A stretch of 17,440 bases of DNA from an uncultured Chloroflexota bacterium. Lineage in GTDB: Bacteria > Chloroflexota > Dehalococcoidia > Lucifugimonadales > CAJWER01. The DNA lies in contig CAJWER010000036.1 in assembly GCA_913030785.1 (NCBI GenBank), positions 1 through 17,440 on the forward strand. The letters are read 5' to 3'. Both the position numbers and the translations under genes were made by a program. The notes under the pieces were generated by a model. It saw only the letters and a list, made by a program, of their open reading frames with translations, did no database searches and was not told where the DNA came from. Of this stretch, positions 13,261 through 17,440 are shown in pieces (position 1 is the first letter of the stretch; each line of letters begins with the position of its first letter).

Positions 13261-16200
13261 ATGAGGGCGCTGGAGCACCCTGCCGAGGAAAGCAGAATCT
13301 TGCCAGACCGGGGTGTCTGGTCCTTCAGCGCGCTAAGCACCCGGGGCGCCCTCATGTCCGGCGCCCTGGTTTTGACTCTGGTGCTTGCCCTCGGACTGCG
13401 GTTCTACGGTCTGAACTGGGACGAGGGACAGTCGTTCACCCCTCACCCCGACGAGCGCGCCATCCTGATGAAGGTGGGCGACCTCTCGTTCCCGGGCCCT
13501 GGTGAACTTGGCAGCCTGCTTGACGCCGAGAAGAGCCCGTGGAACCCTCGCTGGTTCCCGTATGGCAGCTTCCCTCTTTATCTTCTCAAAGGGGTGCAGC
13601 TCGTGTACGGGGCCATGCCTGGACCCGAACTCGGTGATCTGAGGACTGCGGGCCGGACCATTTCAGCGCTGGCCGACACCGCGACCGTCTTGATGGTTTA
13701 CATGCTCGGCAGACGCCTGTTTGGACGCCGGGAAGGCCTGCTCGCCGCCGCGCTGGTCGCTACATCGGTGCTGCACATACAGCTCAGCCACTTCTTCGCG
13801 GTAGACACGATCATGGCGCTATCGGCCGTGGTTGCGGTTTATCTCCTCCATCGCGTGGCCGTCGACGGCAGGCCAAAGGACTCGGTGCTGGCCGGGGTGG
13901 TGATCGGCCTTGGCATCGCGACCAAGGTGAGCCTGGCGCCTATCTACGTAGCCTTTGTCATGGCCCACCTGATGTTTGCTGCGGGAGCGTTGCCGGGCGG
14001 GAGTCGTGAGGACAGGCCGGGAGAGCGGCTCACGAGGGCCATCACCGGCGCGTTGCTGGGTGGGGCGGCGTCGCTTGCAGCCTTTGCCATTGTTCAGCCC
14101 TACGCCTTCCTGGACTTCTCGCGGTTCTACGCCGACACCATCGAGCAGTCCGAGATGGTGCGCAGGATCAGGGACTACCCGTACACGCGCCAATACATCG
14201 GCACTACCGCGTACCTGTACCAGGTGCGGCAGCTTGCAACCTGGGGTCTCGGCTTGCCACTGGGGATCATTGCGTGGGCGGGGCTGCTGTACGCGTCGCT
14301 TAGAGGGCTCAGGCTAGTGTACGGGCTGGGATATCTGGCTGCGGGCTGGATACTGCCGATGGGCCTACTTCTGTTTTCCAACAGCGCCCCGGTCATCATG
14401 TTGGCCTCCGGCATCGCCTTTGTTGCCCTGGCGGCCACACTGCCATTCCGTAGGCCGGAAACCAGAGGCTGGGTACTATTGTTGTCGTGGGTGATCCCGT
14501 ATTTCCTCATCACCGGTTCGTTCCAGGTCAAGTTCATCCGGTATCTCTTGCCGATTAGCCCCTTCCTGGTACTGTTCGGCTCCCGGATGCTCATCGACGC
14601 GTGGGACAGGCTCAAAGTCAGGGTCCCGTCCTCGCGGCCCGTGTTGATTGGGGCGCTCGTGGTGCTCCTCGGCGCGACGGGGTTCTATGCGCTGTCCTAC
14701 ATGTCGATCTATAGCGAGAGCCACACGGCGGTGCGCACCTCACAATGGCTTAACGCCAACGCGGAGTCGGGGGCGACCATACTGAAGGAGCACTGGGAAG
14801 AGGGCCTGCCGGATCTGGCGGCCTTCAGGATTCGGGAGCTGCCCCTCTACAACGACGATGGCGAGGCGAAGCTGCAGATTTTGGCGCAGGAGTTGGCAGC
14901 CGCCGACTACGTCGTCTTCTTCAGCAACCGCCTTTACGGGACGATCCCGCGTCTGCCGGAGCGCTACCCACTCTCTGGCGAGTACTACAGGCAGCTGTTC
15001 ACGGGAGGGCTCGGGTACGAATTGGTCAACGTCGAGACTTCCTATGCGAGCCTGGCGGGCGTGACTTTGACGGAGGACACGTTTGGAAGACCCGGGGTGC
15101 CGGTGCCGGAGTTGGTCAAGGCCAATGCGCCATCGGGGCTCCGACTCGATCTTGGATTCGCCGACGAGAGTTTTACCGTATATGACCACCCAATGGGCTT
15201 GGTGTTCGCGAACGTAGGCCATTTGTCGGAGGGCGGCCTGAAGGATGCGATCCGCAATGGGGCGCCGCCGGGCGCAGCCGCGCTGTCGGCATCTGGTGGG
15301 GATATCGGCTTGATGCTGAGCCCGGAGGATGTCGTAGATCAGCGGGCGGGTGGGACCTGGTCTGAGATCATCAGCCCGGATGGATGGGGCAGCCGCTACC
15401 CGGTGCTATCGTGGCTGTTGCTCATCGAGGGCATCGGGCTGCTGGCACTTCCGCTGACCCTCGTGCTGTTGCGGCCGCTGGCCGATCGTGGGTACCTGTT
15501 CTCGAAAGGCATAGGGCTCCTGGCCGTAGGGCTCGGCGCGTGGCTACTGGCCAGCCTGCACTGGATGGCTTTCTCCCGGGAGTCGGTACTGGTGGCGATG
15601 GCGGTGCTGGGCGTTGTTTCCGTGGGCGTGGCCCTCCCGCGTCGTAAAGCCCTGGCCCTGTTTTTCCGCACCCACTGGCGAGTCGTACTGGTAGGCGAGG
15701 TGCTGTTCCTGGTCGCATTCCTGGCTTTCGTCGCGGTGCGAATGGCCAACCCTGACCTGTGGCACCCCCACCTGGGCGGCGAAAAGCCCATGGACCTCGC
15801 GTACCTGAACGCGGTGCTGAAGTCGACCTACATGCCACCATACGACCCGTGGTTCGGCGGCGGCTATATCAACTACTACTACTGGGGCCAGTTCCTGGTG
15901 GCAACGTTGATTAGAGTAACGGGCATCGATCCGGCCGTCGCCTATAACCTGGCTGTGCCGATGTTCTTCGCCCTCACGGTCGCGGGTGCGTTCACCATCG
16001 TCTACAACCTGGCCGAGGCCACGCTCAGGGGGCACTCCGGACGGACAGGGAGACGGGGACCGCCGGCGATGGTGGCTGGCATAGCAGGCGCAGCATTCGT
16101 AACGGTGATAGGGAATCTGGACGGCGCGCTGCAGGTGGTTCAGGGCCTAGTAAGGGTCTGGCTGCTCAACACGCCATTCGGCGCGTTCGACTTCTGGCGC

Positions 16201-17440
16201 AGTACTCGCATGATGCCGCCGGACCCGCCCGGACACGAGATCACCGAGTTCCCCTTCTTCACATTCCTTTTCGGGGACCTCCACGCCCATCTGATGGCCA
16301 TACCGTTCACGACATTGGCCCTGGGCCTGGCATTGGCGGTGGTCCTCGGGGCGCGGGGAGCGAAGGGGGTGGCCGCCCGCGCGGGATGGCGGCCTGGCGA
16401 CGTGGCGAGGCTGATCGCGCTGGGCGCGGTCGTGGGTTCCCTGAGGCTCATCAACGCCTGGGACTACCCGACGTACCTGTTGTTGGCGGCGGCGGCGGCC
16501 CTGTTGGCGGCGTATCTCAGGAACGGAGGGCTAAGTGCCGCGGTGCTCGTAGAGGGCGGCATGAAGTCGGCGGTGATCTTTGCTGCCGGGTACATTGTCT
16601 TCCTGCCATTTCATCTGAACTACGAGACGTTCTTCTCCATCGTGGAGAAGACGACGAACCAGACGGTGCTGTGGCAATTCCTGCTAATCCACGGTCTCTT
16701 CATGTTCGTTTTGGTCAGCTACTTCGCCATCGAGTCGAAGGGGGCGCTTTTAGCGATGGGACGGGGGCTGAGGAGCGCCGCGATGCGAGGAGCGGCGGCG
16801 GAGCCTGTGGATGAGGGCGGCGGCCCGGTAAGGGTCTCAGGTGGTCGCGCTACGGCGCTTACTGTAGTGATGGCCGTCGCGGGGCTCCTGGGGATCATAG
16901 TGGTCACGGGCTGGACGGGGAGCACGATACCCTTTGTTGTGCTGCTCGTGGGCCTGGTGCTGCTCGGCGGGCTCAGGCGGCTCGGGTCTTTTGCCAGCGA
17001 CGCCCCGGCGATGGGATTTGTGGTCCTGGTGATAGGCACTGCGTTGATGCTGGTCATCGGGCTGGACATTGTTCGCGTGCAGGGCGACATCGATCGGATG
17101 AACAGCGTATTCAAGTTCTACGTACAGGTCTGGGTATTGCTCGCCGTGGCCTCGGCGTACCTGCTGTGGCGCCTCGCGAGCATGCTAAGGGCCATCGCGC
17201 CGCCCTGGGACAGGTGGACAAAGATATGGGTGGCGGCGGCGGTTGTGCTGGTGGTCAGCTCTGCAGTCTATCCGCTCCTGGGCACCCAGGCGCGGCTCAA
17301 GATGCGTTTCGAGGTCCTGCCGGCCACTCTGGACGGGATGGCCTACATGCAGGACGTGGTGTACCACGACGCAAATGGGGAGATTGATCTGGCGGCCGAC
17401 TACGAAGGCATCAGGTGGCTCCAAGACAACGTCGAGGGTT
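13261..17440 (+). CDS. Giant tandem GT-C-like glycosyltransferase / DUF2298 (YYY) membrane protein, 3' end outside window
   Basis: One frame stays open from ATG 13261 (in-frame TGA at 13240) to the window edge, at least 1393 residues. The first half resembles GT39/ArnT-like membrane glycosyltransferases: an N-terminal membrane helix, then acidic NWDEGQ (52-57) and HPDER (62-66) in the first outside loop, where GT-C enzymes place their catalytic acids. Many helices follow, then a soluble outside segment (about 480-690) containing QWLNANAESG. The second half carries DUF2298 features: NPDLWHPHLGGEKPMD (831-845), GGGYINYYYWGQ (866-877), EFPFFTFLFGDLHAHLM (996-1012) and GDIDRMNSVFKFY (1276-1287). 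The window ends in RWLQDNVEG, echoing the first-half soluble segment. It probably moves lipid-linked sugars onto an acceptor at the outer face of the membrane; substrate unknown. Confidence 0.9.
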   Translation, partial: MRALEHPAEESRILPDRGVWSFSALSTRGALMSGALVLTLVLALGLRFYGLNWDEGQSFTPHPDERAILMKVGDLSFPGPGELGSLLDAEKSPWNPRWFPYGSFPLYLLKGVQLVYGAMPGPELGDLRTAGRTISALADTATVLMVYMLGRRLFGRREGLLAAALVATSVLHIQLSHFFAVDTIMALSAVVAVYLLHRVAVDGRPKDSVLAGVVIGLGIATKVSLAPIYVAFVMAHLMFAAGALPGGSREDRPGERLTRAITGALLGGAASLAAFAIVQPYAFLDFSRFYADTIEQSEMVRRIRDYPYTRQYIGTTAYLYQVRQLATWGLGLPLGIIAWAGLLYASLRGLRLVYGLGYLAAGWILPMGLLLFSNSAPVIMLASGIAFVALAATLPFRRPETRGWVLLLSWVIPYFLITGSFQVKFIRYLLPISPFLVLFGSRMLIDAWDRLKVRVPSSRPVLIGALVVLLGATGFYALSYMSIYSESHTAVRTSQWLNANAESGATILKEHWEEGLPDLAAFRIRELPLYNDDGEAKLQILAQELAAADYVVFFSNRLYGTIPRLPERYPLSGEYYRQLFTGGLGYELVNVETSYASLAGVTLTEDTFGRPGVPVPELVKANAPSGLRLDLGFADESFTVYDHPMGLVFANVGHLSEGGLKDAIRNGAPPGAAALSASGGDIGLMLSPEDVVDQRAGGTWSEIISPDGWGSRYPVLSWLLLIEGIGLLALPLTLVLLRPLADRGYLFSKGIGLLAVGLGAWLLASLHWMAFSRESVLVAMAVLGVVSVGVALPRRKALALFFRTHWRVVLVGEVLFLVAFLAFVAVRMANPDLWHPHLGGEKPMDLAYLNAVLKSTYMPPYDPWFGGGYINYYYWGQFLVATLIRVTGIDPAVAYNLAVPMFFALTVAGAFTIVYNLAEATLRGHSGRTGRRGPPAMVAGIAGAAFVTVIGNLDGALQVVQGLVRVWLLNTPFGAFDFWRSTRMMPPDPPGHEITEFPFFTFLFGDLHAHLMAIPFTTLALGLALAVVLGARGAKGVAARAGWRPGDVARLIALGAVVGSLRLINAWDYPTYLLLAAAAALLAAYLRNGGLSAAVLVEGGMKSAVIFAAGYIVFLPFHLNYETFFSIVEKTTNQTVLWQFLLIHGLFMFVLVSYFAIESKGALLAMGRGLRSAAMRGAAAEPVDEGGGPVRVSGGRATALTVVMAVAGLLGIIVVTGWTGSTIPFVVLLVGLVLLGGLRRLGSFASDAPAMGFVVLVIGTALMLVIGLDIVRVQGDIDRMNSVFKFYVQVWVLLAVASAYLLWRLASMLRAIAPPWDRWTKIWVAAAVVLVVSSAVYPLLGTQARLKMRFEVLPATLDGMAYMQDVVYHDANGEIDLAADYEGIRWLQDNVEG

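Overview
The window looks like chromosomal DNA from a GC-rich bacterium, most likely Chloroflexota (Dehalococcoidia/SAR202-like). The strongest pointer is a giant membrane protein at the right end carrying the YYY signature of the DUF2298 family, which is known mainly from Chloroflexota and Archaea. Oxygen use and habitat cannot be read from this window, and the assignment is inference, not a database result.

Layout. (1) 1-4672: a split carbamoyl-phosphate synthase locus, with the 3' end of carA, then about 1 kb of lower-GC sequence holding a HEPN-like gene that appears broken, then complete carB. (2) 4673-5422: a 750-base gap with one possible small membrane-protein gene on the minus strand, two hairpins and a likely dnaA promoter. 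(3) 5423-7036: dnaA (TTG start) followed by a 273-base non-coding stretch that reads as the replication origin. It has a cluster of DnaA boxes, then an AT-rich tract of triplets with a central T resembling a DnaA-trio element, running into an extended -10 promoter. (4) 7037-10153: a tight operon of obgE, nadD, pyrE and a histidine-phosphatase gene with abutting or overlapping ends. (5) 10154-10933: a Cof-type HAD hydrolase on the minus strand whose stop codon abuts the phosphatase stop. (6) 10996-13099: a class IV PLP aminotransferase and an AI-2E-family membrane protein. (7) 13261-17440: one uninterrupted frame of at least 1393 codons running off the window, a tandem GT-C-like glycosyltransferase/DUF2298 protein.

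Functionally, the genes around the origin are housekeeping: replication initiation (DnaA), ribosome assembly and growth control (Obg), NAD synthesis (NadD) and pyrimidine synthesis (CarA, CarB, PyrE). Base skew supports the origin call: sampled dnaA sequence left of it has slightly more C than G on the plus strand, while sampled obgE sequence right of it has clearly more G than C, although both genes lie on the same strand.

Most worth following up: the origin architecture with an apparently leaderless obgE promoter inside its unwinding region; the damaged HEPN-like gene separating carA from carB; and the internally duplicated giant membrane protein. I found no CRISPR array, transposase, tRNA or rRNA gene.
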